Assembly (NCBI RefSeq): GCF_018918205.1
Contig: NZ_JAHLQB010000043.1
Coordinates: forward strand, 1 to 33,648
Source of the DNA: Lachnoclostridium sp. MSJ-17
Lineage (GTDB): Bacteria > Bacillota > Clostridia > Oscillospirales > Acutalibacteraceae
Direction: 5' to 3'
Length of the DNA stretch: 33,648 nt
In this document: positions 24,659 to 32,776 of the stretch, in pieces
How positions within the stretch are numbered: position 1 is the first letter of the stretch
Layout: each line of letters begins with the position of its first letter
The notes under the pieces: model-generated
Seen by the model: the letters and a program-made list of their open reading frames with translations, nothing else
Database searches by the model: none
What the model was told of the DNA's origin: nothing
Translations under genes and position numbers: made by a program

Positions 24659-25669
24659 ATGAAAAGATTAACAACTGCCGCGCTCGCGGTACTGACCGTT
24701 CTGGTAATGGTATTTTCACTTACTGCCTGCGCAGGAAAGGCCGTTACCCTGACCGTTCAAGACAAGGACGCCAAGACTGAGGTCGAGGCAAACGTAGGAA
24801 TGACCGTTTCGCAGGTTCTCGAAAAGGCTGAGATCAAGCTGGGCGAGAAGGACGAAACCGAACCCGCAAAGGACGAAAAAATCGCCGAGGACACCACCAA
24901 AATCACAGTCAAGCGTTACGCCAAGGTCACCGTTAAGCTCGGCGACGAGACAAGAGAGATCGAGATGACAGGCGGCACAGTTGCCGACGCTATCGAAAAG
25001 TCCGGCCTCAACACCAACGGCTGCGAGCCCGACGTCGACAAGGACAAGTACCTCGAGGACGGCATGGTCATCAACATGGTCAAGGGCACAAAGGTGACTC
25101 TCACCGTTGACGGCAAAACCAGCGACGTAGCTACCAAGGCAAAGACCGTCGAGGACTTCCTCAAGGAGCAGAAGGTCACTCTCGGCGAGGACGACGAGGT
25201 AAGCGAGAAGCTTAACGCCGAAATCAAGGACGGCATGAAGATCACTGTAAAGCGCGTTGAGTACAAGACCGAGGAAAAGACCGAGAAGATTGAGTACAAG
25301 ACCGTAGAGAAGGAAAGCGACAGCCTCGAGGCAGGCAAGGAAGAGGTTACCCAGGAGGGTAAGGACGGCGAAAAGACCGTTACCTACAAGGTCAAGTATG
25401 TGGACGGCAAGGAGGACAGCCGCGAGAAGGTAGAGGAGAAGGTCACCAAGGAAGCGGTTGACAAGGTTGTAACCCGCGGCACCAAGACAGAGTCCTCTCA
25501 GCAGGAGCAGCCTCAGCAGCAGGAACAGCCTCAGCAGCAGTCCCAGCAGGAGCAGCCCGCAGGCAAGACCGTAGTCAGCAAGGAAAACTTCCCCGACTGC
25601 GACGGTTCCGGTCACGGCTACTATGAGATTCACTACTCCGACGGCAGCGTCGAGTATCAGCAGTATTAA
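24659..25669 (+). CDS. Lipoprotein with DUF348/G5-like domains
   Basis: The 336-residue product starts with a lipoprotein signal: MKRLTTAALAVLTVLVMVFS, then LTAC (Cys at about 24). Repeated ubiquitin-like DUF348 units follow, recognisable by VTVKLGDETREIEMTGGTVADAIE and VTLTVDGKTSDVATKAKTVEDFL, each with a KITVKR end. Next comes a G5-like domain (about 190-265) with YKTEEKTEKIEYKTVEKES and EGKDGEKTVTYKVKYVDG. A Gln/Pro-rich linker (EQPQQQEQPQQQ) leads to a short conserved tail with DCDGSGHGYYEIHYSDGSVEY. This layout resembles the non-catalytic half of YabE/resuscitation-factor proteins that bind the wall, but no lytic domain follows. AGGAGG sets the ATG at 24659. It is the last gene of the operon. 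Confidence 0.85.
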   Translation: MKRLTTAALAVLTVLVMVFSLTACAGKAVTLTVQDKDAKTEVEANVGMTVSQVLEKAEIKLGEKDETEPAKDEKIAEDTTKITVKRYAKVTVKLGDETREIEMTGGTVADAIEKSGLNTNGCEPDVDKDKYLEDGMVINMVKGTKVTLTVDGKTSDVATKAKTVEDFLKEQKVTLGEDDEVSEKLNAEIKDGMKITVKRVEYKTEEKTEKIEYKTVEKESDSLEAGKEEVTQEGKDGEKTVTYKVKYVDGKEDSREKVEEKVTKEAVDKVVTRGTKTESSQQEQPQQQEQPQQQSQQEQPAGKTVVSKENFPDCDGSGHGYYEIHYSDGSVEYQQY

Positions 25670-25680
25670 TAAACAATTAC

Positions 25681-25709
25681 GCCGGCAGTTTTTGCCGGCT
25701 TTTGTTTTA
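25681..25709 (+). terminator. Terminator of the surface operon
   Basis: A perfect 7-bp GC-rich stem (25681-25687 with 25693-25699) around GTTTT is followed by TTTTGTTTT, starting 11 bases after the last stop codon. Confidence 0.9.
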
Positions 25710-25734
25710 CATTTTCAGTGATTTGTGGTATCAT
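25706..25734 (+). promoter_or_regulatory. Promoter of the GTPase-NYN gene
   Basis: TTTACA (25706-25711), a 17-base spacer and TATCAT (25729-25734). It overlaps the tail of the upstream terminator and lies 30 bases before the ATG at 25764. Confidence 0.6.
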
Positions 25735-25763
25735 ATTATCATAATACTCCGGGCGGTGATCCT

Positions 25764-28337
25764 ATGAAAAAAATAGCAGTCGGCATTCTCGCACATGTTG
25801 ATTCGGGCAAAACTACACTCTCTGAGGCGCTGCTCTATTCCTCCGGCGCGATCGGCAGGCTCGGGAGGGTAGACCATCGCGACGCCTTTCTCGATACAAA
25901 TACGCTTGAGCGCGAGCGCGGCATCACGATATTCTCAAAGCAGGCGGTATTTTCCTGCGGCGATACTGAGTTTACCCTCCTCGATACTCCGGGTCACGTC
26001 GATTTTTCGGCTGAAACAGAGCGGACCCTTCAGGTTCTCGACTACGCGATTCTTGTAATCAGCGGCTCGGACGGCGTTCAGAGCCACACCATGACCCTAT
26101 GGAAGCTTCTCCGCCGTTACCGCGTGCCGACGTTTATCTTTGTCAACAAGATGGATCTGGACAGCTCGAGCAGGGAAGTGGTGTATTATCAGCTTCGCAC
26201 CAAGCTCAGCGAAGCCTGTGTGGATTTCGGCGGGCACGATGATTTATTTGAGAACATCGCGCTCTGCGGCGAGGACTTGCTGACAAAATACGAGAGCGAT
26301 ACCCTTTGCGACGCCGATATTGTTTCAGCGATCAGACAGCGAAAGGTTTTTCCGTGCTTTTTCGGTTCAGCTCTCAGACTGTACGGTATCGGGGAGTTTC
26401 TCGATTGTCTGTCAAAATACACCGCAATGCCGAATTACGGTTCTGAGTTCGCCGCTCGTGTATTTAAGATCGCCGAGGACGCTCAAGGAAACCGCCTGAG
26501 CTTTATGAAGCTGACAGGCGGCACATTAAGGGTCAGAGAGGTTGTAAAGAGCGATAACAACAAGAACGGCGAGAAGGTGAATCAGATTCGCGTCTATTCG
26601 GGTGAAAAATTCACCGCCGTGGACGAAGCCGCCGCCGGTACGGTCTGCGCCGTTACGGGACTGAGCTTCACAAGGACAGGCGACGGTCTGGGCGTTGAAG
26701 AAAACGCCTTTCTGCCTGTGCTCGAGCCTGTGCTGAGCTATTCTGTTATCTTGCCGGATAATATTGACGCGCATACCGCTCTCGCAAAGTTCAGGATCCT
26801 TGAAGCCGAGGATCCGCAGCTGAACGTTGTCTGGAACGAACGTCTCGGTGAGATACAAGTCCGTCTTATGGGAGAGATCCAGCTCGAAATCCTCAAAAGA
26901 GTAGTCAGCGACCGCTTTGAATTCGAAGTAAATTTCGATAAAGGAAATATAATTTATAAAGAAACCATTACAGAAACCGTTGAGGGAGTGGGACATTTTG
27001 AGCCGCTGCGCCACTATGCCGAGGTTCATCTGATTATGAAGCCGGCAAAGCGCGACAGCGGAATCGCCATACGCAGCGAATGCCGCGAGGACAGTCTTGA
27101 CAAGAACTGGCAAAGGCTTATCCTCACACATCTTTCCGAAAAAACGCACCTCGGCGTTCTTACAGGTTCGCCGATCACCGACATGGAAATAATTCTCGCT
27201 TCCGGCAAGGCACACGCAAAGCATACCGAGGGCGGAGATTTCCGGCAGGCGACCTACCGCGCCGTGCGACAGGGACTCCGCAGCGCGAAAAGTATTATAC
27301 TTGAGCCGGTGTTTGATTTTTCTCTTGAGGTACCCATAGAGTGCGTTGGAAGGGCTATGACCGATATCCAGCGCATGCACGGAGAATTCAACCCTCCCGA
27401 CGCAACAGAGGACAGCGCCGTGATCACCGGAACCGCTCCTGTTTCCGGAATGCGGGATTACCAGCGCGAGGTTGTGCAGTATACCCGCGGAAAGGGCAGA
27501 CTTCAGTGCTCTCTCAAGGGCTACGCGCCTTGCCACAATCCCGAGGAGGTTATTGCCGCGATAGGTTATGACTGCGACTCCGACATAGAAAATCCGAGCG
27601 ATTCAGTCTTTTGCTCACACGGAGCGGGTCATAACATCAAGTGGAATGAGGTAAAAAAGTATATGCACTTGCCGAGCGCGCTCGAGCAGCCAAAGCCAAA
27701 GCCTCTTACACGGGAAAAAATGATTGCCGAATGCAGAACTAAGGAGGATTTTTTCATTCTCGACAAGGAGCTTCTGCGCATCTTCGAGCAAACCTACGGA
27801 CCTGTCCGAAAACGTACGGCGGCTGAGAGCAAGCGGCATTTTTCCGCACCGTCCGACCCTAAATATCAAAAACAAAAGCCGACCTACGACGGAACGGAGT
27901 ACGTTCTCGTGGACGGCTACAATGTGATTTTCTCGTGGGAAAAGCTCAACGAGCTTGCTCAGACCAATCTTGACGGTGCAAGAACCGCGCTGATCAACAT
28001 TCTCTGCAACTATCAGGGCTTCCGTCAGTGCGAGCTTATCGTCGTATTTGACGCCTACCGGGTCAAGGGCAATCATCGCGAGGTGGAGCAGGTAAACGGC
28101 ATAAGCGTCGTCTATACAAAGGAAGCGGAAACCGCCGATATGTACATAGAAAAGACCTCTCACAAGCTCGCGAAAAACAACCGCGTCCGTGTTGTCACCT
28201 CGGACGGACTCGAACAGATCATTATTCTCGGAAACGGCGCTCTGAGGGTATCTTCACGCGCTTTTCTCGACGAGGTGAGAGCTGCCGAGGAGGAAATCAG
28301 ACAGATTATCAGCGAGGAAAATCAGTCATTCCAATGA
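25764..28337 (+). CDS. TetM/EF-G-like ribosomal GTPase fused to a YacP/Rae1-like NYN nuclease
   Basis: 857 residues from the ATG at 25764, just after a GGTGAT site. The N-terminal 620 or so residues have the complete TetM/TetO-type layout: P-loop AHVDSGKTT, switch RGITIF, DTPGHVDF, NKMD and FGSAL, followed by domains II-V, including the domain IV segment VLTGSPITDMEIILASGKAH. A linker (about 650-712, basic) joins a NYN domain at 713-840 with YVLVDGYNVI, IVVFDAYRVKG, YTKEAETAD and VVTSDGLEQ. These are the acidic residues of PIN-like/NYN nucleases, and the pattern is that of B. subtilis YacP (Rae1), which cuts mRNA in the ribosomal A site. A single protein would thus bring a nuclease to ribosomes by a translocation-factor body. 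Tetracycline resistance, ribosome rescue or mRNA quality control are the possible roles. Confidence 0.9.
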   Translation: MKKIAVGILAHVDSGKTTLSEALLYSSGAIGRLGRVDHRDAFLDTNTLERERGITIFSKQAVFSCGDTEFTLLDTPGHVDFSAETERTLQVLDYAILVISGSDGVQSHTMTLWKLLRRYRVPTFIFVNKMDLDSSSREVVYYQLRTKLSEACVDFGGHDDLFENIALCGEDLLTKYESDTLCDADIVSAIRQRKVFPCFFGSALRLYGIGEFLDCLSKYTAMPNYGSEFAARVFKIAEDAQGNRLSFMKLTGGTLRVREVVKSDNNKNGEKVNQIRVYSGEKFTAVDEAAAGTVCAVTGLSFTRTGDGLGVEENAFLPVLEPVLSYSVILPDNIDAHTALAKFRILEAEDPQLNVVWNERLGEIQVRLMGEIQLEILKRVVSDRFEFEVNFDKGNIIYKETITETVEGVGHFEPLRHYAEVHLIMKPAKRDSGIAIRSECREDSLDKNWQRLILTHLSEKTHLGVLTGSPITDMEIILASGKAHAKHTEGGDFRQATYRAVRQGLRSAKSIILEPVFDFSLEVPIECVGRAMTDIQRMHGEFNPPDATEDSAVITGTAPVSGMRDYQREVVQYTRGKGRLQCSLKGYAPCHNPEEVIAAIGYDCDSDIENPSDSVFCSHGAGHNIKWNEVKKYMHLPSALEQPKPKPLTREKMIAECRTKEDFFILDKELLRIFEQTYGPVRKRTAAESKRHFSAPSDPKYQKQKPTYDGTEYVLVDGYNVIFSWEKLNELAQTNLDGARTALINILCNYQGFRQCELIVVFDAYRVKGNHREVEQVNGISVVYTKEAETADMYIEKTSHKLAKNNRVRVVTSDGLEQIIILGNGALRVSSRAFLDEVRAAEEEIRQIISEENQSFQ

Positions 28338-28366
28338 TACTGTCTAAAATATTTTTTTGGTAATGA

Positions 28367-28395
28367 TTGTTTTTTGTCGAAAAGTATGGTATAAT
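28367..28395 (+). promoter_or_regulatory. Promoter of the hydrolase-like gene
   Basis: TTGTTT (28367-28372), a 17-base spacer and TATAAT (28390-28395) lie 29 bases before the ATG at 28425, which has AGGAGGT upstream. Confidence 0.75.
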
Positions 28396-28424
28396 AATTA
28401 TAATATACTTAGGAGGTAATCCGC

Positions 28425-29639
28425 ATGAATAATACAATCAAAGCGGCTGTTTCCGCGGCCGCAGGAAAGATTTTTAAGATGAAAACCTCGCAGAAAATCG
28501 CTATCGGCGCGGCTGCTGCCGTAACCGCCGCCGCGGCTGGTCTTGTGATCGCCAAGGGCGTTCAGGCGAAGAAGCAGGACAGAAGCGTCAAAAGCCTTGT
28601 CCTCGAGGACGCAACAAGAACTCTGCCCGTCTCCGTAAAGAGAGAGCCGAGCTTTGAGGAGAGCATGGAAAAGAGCGCTCAGCCCTTTGTGCTTCCTCAG
28701 GCTGTCAGAAAGAGAATCGGACTCCGCGAGCTCGACGACTTCGAGGATACCTTTGTTCTCGAGCCAAAGAATAAGACTACCGTCGATGTGATCTTCTATC
28801 TGCACGGCAGCAACTTCTGGTACAATCCTTCCCGTTATCACTATGCCTTTATGAGAAGGCTTTCAAACAAGCTCGGCGCCGAGCTGATTCTCCCCGTATA
28901 TCCCAAGGCTCCCGCTCATACCGCGGTTGAGATTCAGCAGATGCTTATTGACCGCTATCTCTATATCGTCAGAGGCAAGGGCATTCCCGCCGAGAACGTT
29001 GTATTCGTAGGCGACGCCGCCGGCGGCGGTCTTGCGCTTGCTATACTCCAGAAGCTCAGATATCTTGCGCTTCCCATGCCCAAGCAGGCGTTTTTGATCT
29101 CACCGTGGCTCGATATCACCAACAGCAACCCCGAAATGGAAGAAATCCAGCCGAACGACCCGGTTCTCAATATTGAGAAGCTCGCCTTCAAGGGTGCGAA
29201 GTATGCGGGCGACCTTGATTTGACGCACCCAACTGTCAGCCCGATTTACGGCGACCTCTCAGGTCTCCCGAAGCTGACCGTTTTTGCAGGCACACGCGAA
29301 ATCTTCTGTGCCGACGTAAAGAAGCTGCGTGAGATCGCCGAGGACAAAAATCTCGATATCGACGTTCATATTTACAAGAATCAGATGCACTTCTTTGTTG
29401 GTCTGCCCATTCCCGAGGGTGAGGAGGCGATCGGAATAATTGCTTCCGAGCTTTACGGCGCTGAGGAGGACGACACCCTGATGGATATTTCCGACATCGA
29501 TGAGTCCGAGCTTGCCGACGCTATTGTCAGTGAGGAGGAAGTTGAGGACATCGATGGTGAAATCCCTTCGATTGACGAGCTCAACGCGATCTCAGAAGCC
29601 GCTCTTAAAGAAGATTCCGACGCTGAATCTGCTGAATAA
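28425..29639 (+). CDS. Membrane-anchored alpha/beta-hydrolase of the HSL type lacking the nucleophilic Ser (probable pseudoenzyme)
   Basis: 404 residues. An Ala-rich N-terminal helix (about 24-46) should anchor it in the membrane. Residues 115-345 have the hormone-sensitive-lipase/acetyl-esterase fold: FYLHGSNFWYN replaces the HGGG oxyanion motif, VYPKAPAH is typical, and the nucleophile elbow reads VVFVGDAAGGGLAL, so the expected GDSAGG Ser is Ala198 (codon GCC at 29016-29018). The distal acid region AGTREIFCAD and the catalytic-type His322 in KNQMHFFVGLPIPEG remain. The last 60 residues are a strongly acidic tail (EEDDTLMDISDIDESELAD). It probably binds rather than cleaves a ligand. Alternatively another residue serves catalysis. 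It ends at a strong bidirectional terminator. Confidence 0.82.
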   Translation: MNNTIKAAVSAAAGKIFKMKTSQKIAIGAAAAVTAAAAGLVIAKGVQAKKQDRSVKSLVLEDATRTLPVSVKREPSFEESMEKSAQPFVLPQAVRKRIGLRELDDFEDTFVLEPKNKTTVDVIFYLHGSNFWYNPSRYHYAFMRRLSNKLGAELILPVYPKAPAHTAVEIQQMLIDRYLYIVRGKGIPAENVVFVGDAAGGGLALAILQKLRYLALPMPKQAFLISPWLDITNSNPEMEEIQPNDPVLNIEKLAFKGAKYAGDLDLTHPTVSPIYGDLSGLPKLTVFAGTREIFCADVKKLREIAEDKNLDIDVHIYKNQMHFFVGLPIPEGEEAIGIIASELYGAEEDDTLMDISDIDESELADAIVSEEEVEDIDGEIPSIDELNAISEAALKEDSDAESAE

Positions 29640-29659
29640 AAAAATATTTCTGAAAAAAC

Positions 29660-29690
29660 AACACGCCCCGCTGTTTGGGGCGTGTTTTTC
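29660..29690. terminator. Bidirectional terminator between convergent genes
   Basis: A perfect 10-bp stem (29660-29669 with 29677-29686) with a seven-base loop is followed by TTTTT and preceded by six A residues. It serves the hydrolase-like gene and the convergent TtcA-like gene ending at 29689. Confidence 0.9.
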
Positions 29691-30519
29691 AATATCTGTC
29701 CAGAAAACTGTATTCCTTTCCCTTTGTCTTGAAGCCGACAAAGGTGTCAAGGTGAACTCTGTGCAGACTGTTGAAGATACTTTTTTCAATATTAGGATTC
29801 GTCTTTTTCAGCTCGCGAATAAGCTCCTTGATTTCTTTTCTTTTGGTGCCGCCTGTTTCAGCGACAAAATCCGCGTCTGTAAAGCGGCAGGCGCATTGAA
29901 TGAACCGCAGACCGTTGTACCTTGTCCACGCGATAATATCGTCCTCGTGCACGCAGTACAGCGGACGGATAAGCTCCATTCCCTCATAATTAGTGCTTTT
30001 TAGTTTAGGGATCATGCCCTGAAGCTGCGAGCCGTAGAACATAGCCATCACGGTTGTTTCAATAACGTCGGAAAAATGGTGACCCAGGGCGATTTTATTG
30101 CAGCCGCGTTTTTGAGCCTCATGGTAAAGATGTCCTCTCCGCATTTTCGCGCATAGGTAACAGGGGTAGCGGTCGACCTTTCCGGTGATATCAAAAATAT
30201 CCGTATCAAATATCTCAATAGGCAGTTCGAGCAGCTCGGCGTTCTTTTTTATCTGATTCAGGTTTTCCTCATTGTAGCCGGGATTCATTACCAGAAATAT
30301 CTGTTCAAACGGTACCTCGCTGTACCTTTGAAGCATCTGCATCAGCTTTGCGAGCAGCATGGAATCCTTTCCGCCCGAAATACAGACAGCTATCCTGTCG
30401 CCCTCATTTATCAGCTCATAGCGTTTGACTGCGGCGACAAAAGGGTTCCAGATTTCTTTACGGTATTTTTTTGTGATACTTCGCTCAACCTGTTGAGCAA
30501 AAGTCAGCTCTCGTTTCAT
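29689..30519 (-). CDS. TtcA-like tRNA 2-thiocytidine biosynthesis protein
   Basis: 276 residues starting at ATG 30519 with GAGGAG six bases upstream. The PP-loop ATPase motif ISGGKDSMLLA lies near residue 50. A CYLC pair (PCYLCAKMRRGHLY) and a third Cys in FIQCACRF are the ligands of the TtcA iron-sulfur cluster. GHHFSDVIETTVMAMFYG is another conserved TtcA stretch. The family adenylates and thiolates C32 of certain tRNAs, or is a close relative of unknown tRNA target in Firmicutes. It is monocistronic, with its own consensus promoter and shared terminator. Confidence 0.88.
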   Translation of the reverse strand: MKRELTFAQQVERSITKKYRKEIWNPFVAAVKRYELINEGDRIAVCISGGKDSMLLAKLMQMLQRYSEVPFEQIFLVMNPGYNEENLNQIKKNAELLELPIEIFDTDIFDITGKVDRYPCYLCAKMRRGHLYHEAQKRGCNKIALGHHFSDVIETTVMAMFYGSQLQGMIPKLKSTNYEGMELIRPLYCVHEDDIIAWTRYNGLRFIQCACRFTDADFVAETGGTKRKEIKELIRELKKTNPNIEKSIFNSLHRVHLDTFVGFKTKGKEYSFLDRY

Positions 30520-30541
30520 GCTATCTCCTCGATTCAAGAGA

Positions 30542-30570
30542 ATTATAGTAAAATTTTAGATTATTGTCAA
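30542..30570 (-). promoter_or_regulatory. Consensus promoter of the TtcA-like gene
   Basis: On the minus strand TTGACA (30570-30565), 17 bases and TATAAT (30547-30542), ending 22 bases before the start codon at 30519. It is a perfect match. Confidence 0.85.
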
Positions 30571-30646
30571 TACCGCCCTGAATATGGCTATAATAATCTG
30601 CTATGACAAGTAGTGACAAAACGTAAATGTTTGTGCATAATTTCTC

Positions 30647-30675
30647 TTGTTTATAACACGATATTATATTATAAT
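30647..30675 (+). promoter_or_regulatory. Promoter of the GGDEF gene
   Basis: TTGTTT (30647-30652), a 17-base spacer and TATAAT (30670-30675) lie 33 bases before the ATG at 30709. Confidence 0.75.
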
Positions 30676-30708
30676 AGATGTAGGATAGATTATGAGGGGG
30701 TGGGTCAA

Positions 30709-32025
30709 ATGTTGACTGATAACAAATTGCTATATATAAAAAACATATTTCTTATTGTTGTTTCCGTCGTTTTTGCGGTAGTATGCCGTCTTATTTCATT
30801 ACCGCTTCCGTCGGTATTGTCCGAGTGGGAGAGGACCTCGCTCTATATCAGGAACATGACCGGATATCTTCGCGATAACCATATTTCAATAATATTTTTC
30901 CTTGTATTTGTAACCTCCGGACTGACCTCGCTGCTCTTAGGCTCGCTGATTCACAGAAAATTTGACCGAAACAGGGAATCCGCGCAGGTCAGTATCAAGG
31001 CAGGAGTGTTCTTCCTGGTTTCCTCGGTGTTTTTTCTCACAGACGCGAGTACCCTTTTTGTTATGCCCGTATCCCGCGAGATTTCGGGATACATTTGCTG
31101 CGTCAGTCTGATGATGATGCCGCATCTGTTTATTGATTTTATCAAGCTGATATCAAAGCGGAAATGGATCATTCTGTCCGAGTGGTATTTTACTGTATTG
31201 TCAGTATTGTTCTTCGTATTCGCCGCTCTGAACTTACCGCAGGTATTCATTACCGCAACGGTATTCGTAACGGGCTTCTCGTTCTGTTTTCTGATGATCG
31301 CTTGCAGGGTTATGCAGATAATAGCATTATCCGGAAAGCAAACCGACGAAAAGCATCTTTTCATTATGCTCTGCGGTATTCAGATTGTTCTGATTATCTG
31401 CGGTCTTGCGTTTTTCATAGCCGGCAACAGAAAGGTATTTTTGTTATGCTCCGGTTTGGCGCTGACTATATACGCATATTTTGTATTTTCGGAAATGCTG
31501 AACATCGCCGCGAGAAGATATATAAAAACCTCCGATTACGAGGACGTCCGCAAAATGGCGTACATTGACAGCCTGTGCAACATCAGCAACCGCAACGCCT
31601 TTATTCTTGAACAGGAGGCGAGCTTTGATTGTGACGAGCTGTGTTATATCGTCTTTGACATGAACAATCTCAAGGGAATCAACGATAAATACGGTCATTC
31701 CGAGGGCGACAAGATGATAAAAAAGGCGGCGGAAATTATTTCCTTATCATTTGAAGAATTCGGAAAATGCTTCCGCATCGGCGGCGACGAGTTTGCCGTT
31801 ATCGGGCGTTATAAAACTCTCGCTCAGATCGAGAAGGAGATTCGCAAGTTCAACAATCAGATAAAGGAATACAACATTAAATCCAACTTAAAGCTTGACT
31901 TGGCGTATGGCTATGCCCGACGCGAGAATACCGATATCAGTACATACGAGCTTTTTAACAAGGCGGACAAGGAAATGTACCGTTTCAAGCGACGTTGGAA
32001 AGCATTGATAAAAGTGAATGCGTAA
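30709..32025 (+). CDS. Membrane diguanylate cyclase (GGDEF protein)
   Basis: 438 residues starting at ATG 30709, after a purine-rich GAGGGGGTGGG site. About eight membrane helices occupy residues 10-265 (for example IKNIFLIVVSVVFAVVCRLI and IQIVLIICGLAFFIAG). A short linker leads to the GGDEF domain (about 282-435): YIDSLCNISNRNAF, FDMNNLKGINDKYGHSEGDKMI and an intact active-site motif RIGGDEFAV, followed by ELFNKADKEMYRFKR. It should make cyclic di-GMP from GTP. The RxxD inhibitory site five residues before GGDEF is not visible (EFGKCF occupies that place), so feedback inhibition may be absent. The sensed signal is unknown. Confidence 0.9.
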   Translation: MLTDNKLLYIKNIFLIVVSVVFAVVCRLISLPLPSVLSEWERTSLYIRNMTGYLRDNHISIIFFLVFVTSGLTSLLLGSLIHRKFDRNRESAQVSIKAGVFFLVSSVFFLTDASTLFVMPVSREISGYICCVSLMMMPHLFIDFIKLISKRKWIILSEWYFTVLSVLFFVFAALNLPQVFITATVFVTGFSFCFLMIACRVMQIIALSGKQTDEKHLFIMLCGIQIVLIICGLAFFIAGNRKVFLLCSGLALTIYAYFVFSEMLNIAARRYIKTSDYEDVRKMAYIDSLCNISNRNAFILEQEASFDCDELCYIVFDMNNLKGINDKYGHSEGDKMIKKAAEIISLSFEEFGKCFRIGGDEFAVIGRYKTLAQIEKEIRKFNNQIKEYNIKSNLKLDLAYGYARRENTDISTYELFNKADKEMYRFKRRWKALIKVNA

Positions 32026-32031
32026 ATATTT

Positions 32032-32044
32032 AAGGGAGCTGATT
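32032..32044 (+). repeat. 13-base direct repeat, copy 1 (AAGGGAGCTGATT)
   Basis: The same 13 bases recur at 32761-32773, and the last 11 recur at 33304-33314. Copies 1 and 2 bracket the truncated spoVAD. Copy 1 is part of the terminator and copy 2 contains the ribosome binding site of the TnpV-like gene, so functional convergence is a possible explanation. Confidence 0.6.
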
Positions 32045-32061
32045 CGTTCGGCTCCTTTTTT
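32033..32061 (+). terminator. Terminator of the GGDEF gene
   Basis: GGAGCT (32035-32040) pairs with GGCTCC (32050-32055, one G-U) and is followed by six T residues, eight bases after the stop codon. Confidence 0.7.
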
Positions 32062-32107
32062 GCATGATTAACGCCTGTTTCCGCATACTACTTATGAGGT
32101 GACTAAC

Positions 32108-32752
32108 ATGAAAAAAATCGGAAACAGAACACTGTTGTTTGAAGAATCTCCGGTTATCAGGGGATACGCTTCCGTAGTCGGAAAAAAAGAGAGCGAAGGT
32201 CCGGTCGGAAAATTCTTTGACAGAATTATATATGACCCATATAACGGAATGGAAACCTTTGAGGACGCCGAGAGCAGCTTTCAGACCGAGGCAATTAGTT
32301 TGGCGATAGAAAAAAGCGGAGTAAAAAAGGAAGAAATCGACTTCATCTTCGCAGGAGATCTGCTGAATCAGTGCACAGGCTCAAGCTTTGGTATCCGTGA
32401 CTTTAATATTCCATTTCTCGGACAGTACGGAGCCTGCTCGACAATGGGACAGGGGCTGATTATGTCGGCGGTATATACAGAGAGCGGTGCCGCGAAAAAT
32501 GCGGTATGCTCGACCTCATCGCATTTTTGCGCCGCAGAGCGACAGTACCGCTTTCCGCTTGAATACGGCGCTGTAAGGACTCCGACGGCCCAGTGGACTG
32601 TAACGGGAGCCGGAAGCTGCGTCGTCGGAATGGCAGAAACTGGAGTATCGATAAAAGCTGCGACCGTCGGAAAAATTACAGACTATCAGATAACCGACCC
32701 CAATAATATGGGCGCCGCCATGGCACCTGCGATATGTATAATAGAACCATAG
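32108..32752 (+). pseudogene. spoVAD: SpoVAD, C-terminally truncated
   Basis: The 214-residue frame begins at ATG 32108 with GAGGTG upstream and follows SpoVAD, the thiolase-fold protein of spore dipicolinate uptake: GNRTLLFEESPVIRGYASVVGKKE, EGPVGKFFDRII, EEIDFIFAGDLLNQ, GQYGACSTMGQGL and VTGAGSCVV. SpoVAD is normally about 338 residues. Here homology stops at NNMGAAMAPA and six unrelated codons lead to TAG, so the second thiolase half is lost. The usual neighbours spoVAC and spoVAE are absent. A TnpV-like gene starts 24 bases later, suggesting that an element insertion or deletion removed the 3' part. It is unlikely to work in sporulation. Confidence 0.8.
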
Positions 32753-32760
32753 ATCATATC

Positions 32761-32773
32761 AAGGGAGCTGATT
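32761..32773 (+). repeat. 13-base direct repeat, copy 2
   Basis: Identical to 32032-32044. It lies eight bases after the truncated spoVAD stop codon and supplies the GGGAG ribosome binding site for the TnpV-like gene. Confidence 0.6.
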
Positions 32774-32776
32774 GTA

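Noticed and set aside
25490-25560. CAG-rich tandem repeat as a possible CRISPR or satellite
   Set aside because: It is the coding sequence of a Gln/Pro-rich linker in the lipoprotein, with no spacer structure.
24716-25633. A 305-codon minus-strand open frame rich in Leu and Val
   Set aside because: It lies entirely opposite the G5/DUF348 lipoprotein gene, whose codon bias produces it; no ribosome binding site.
26526-27536. A 336-codon minus-strand open frame
   Set aside because: It lies opposite the GTPase-NYN gene, has no recognisable domain and no initiation signal.
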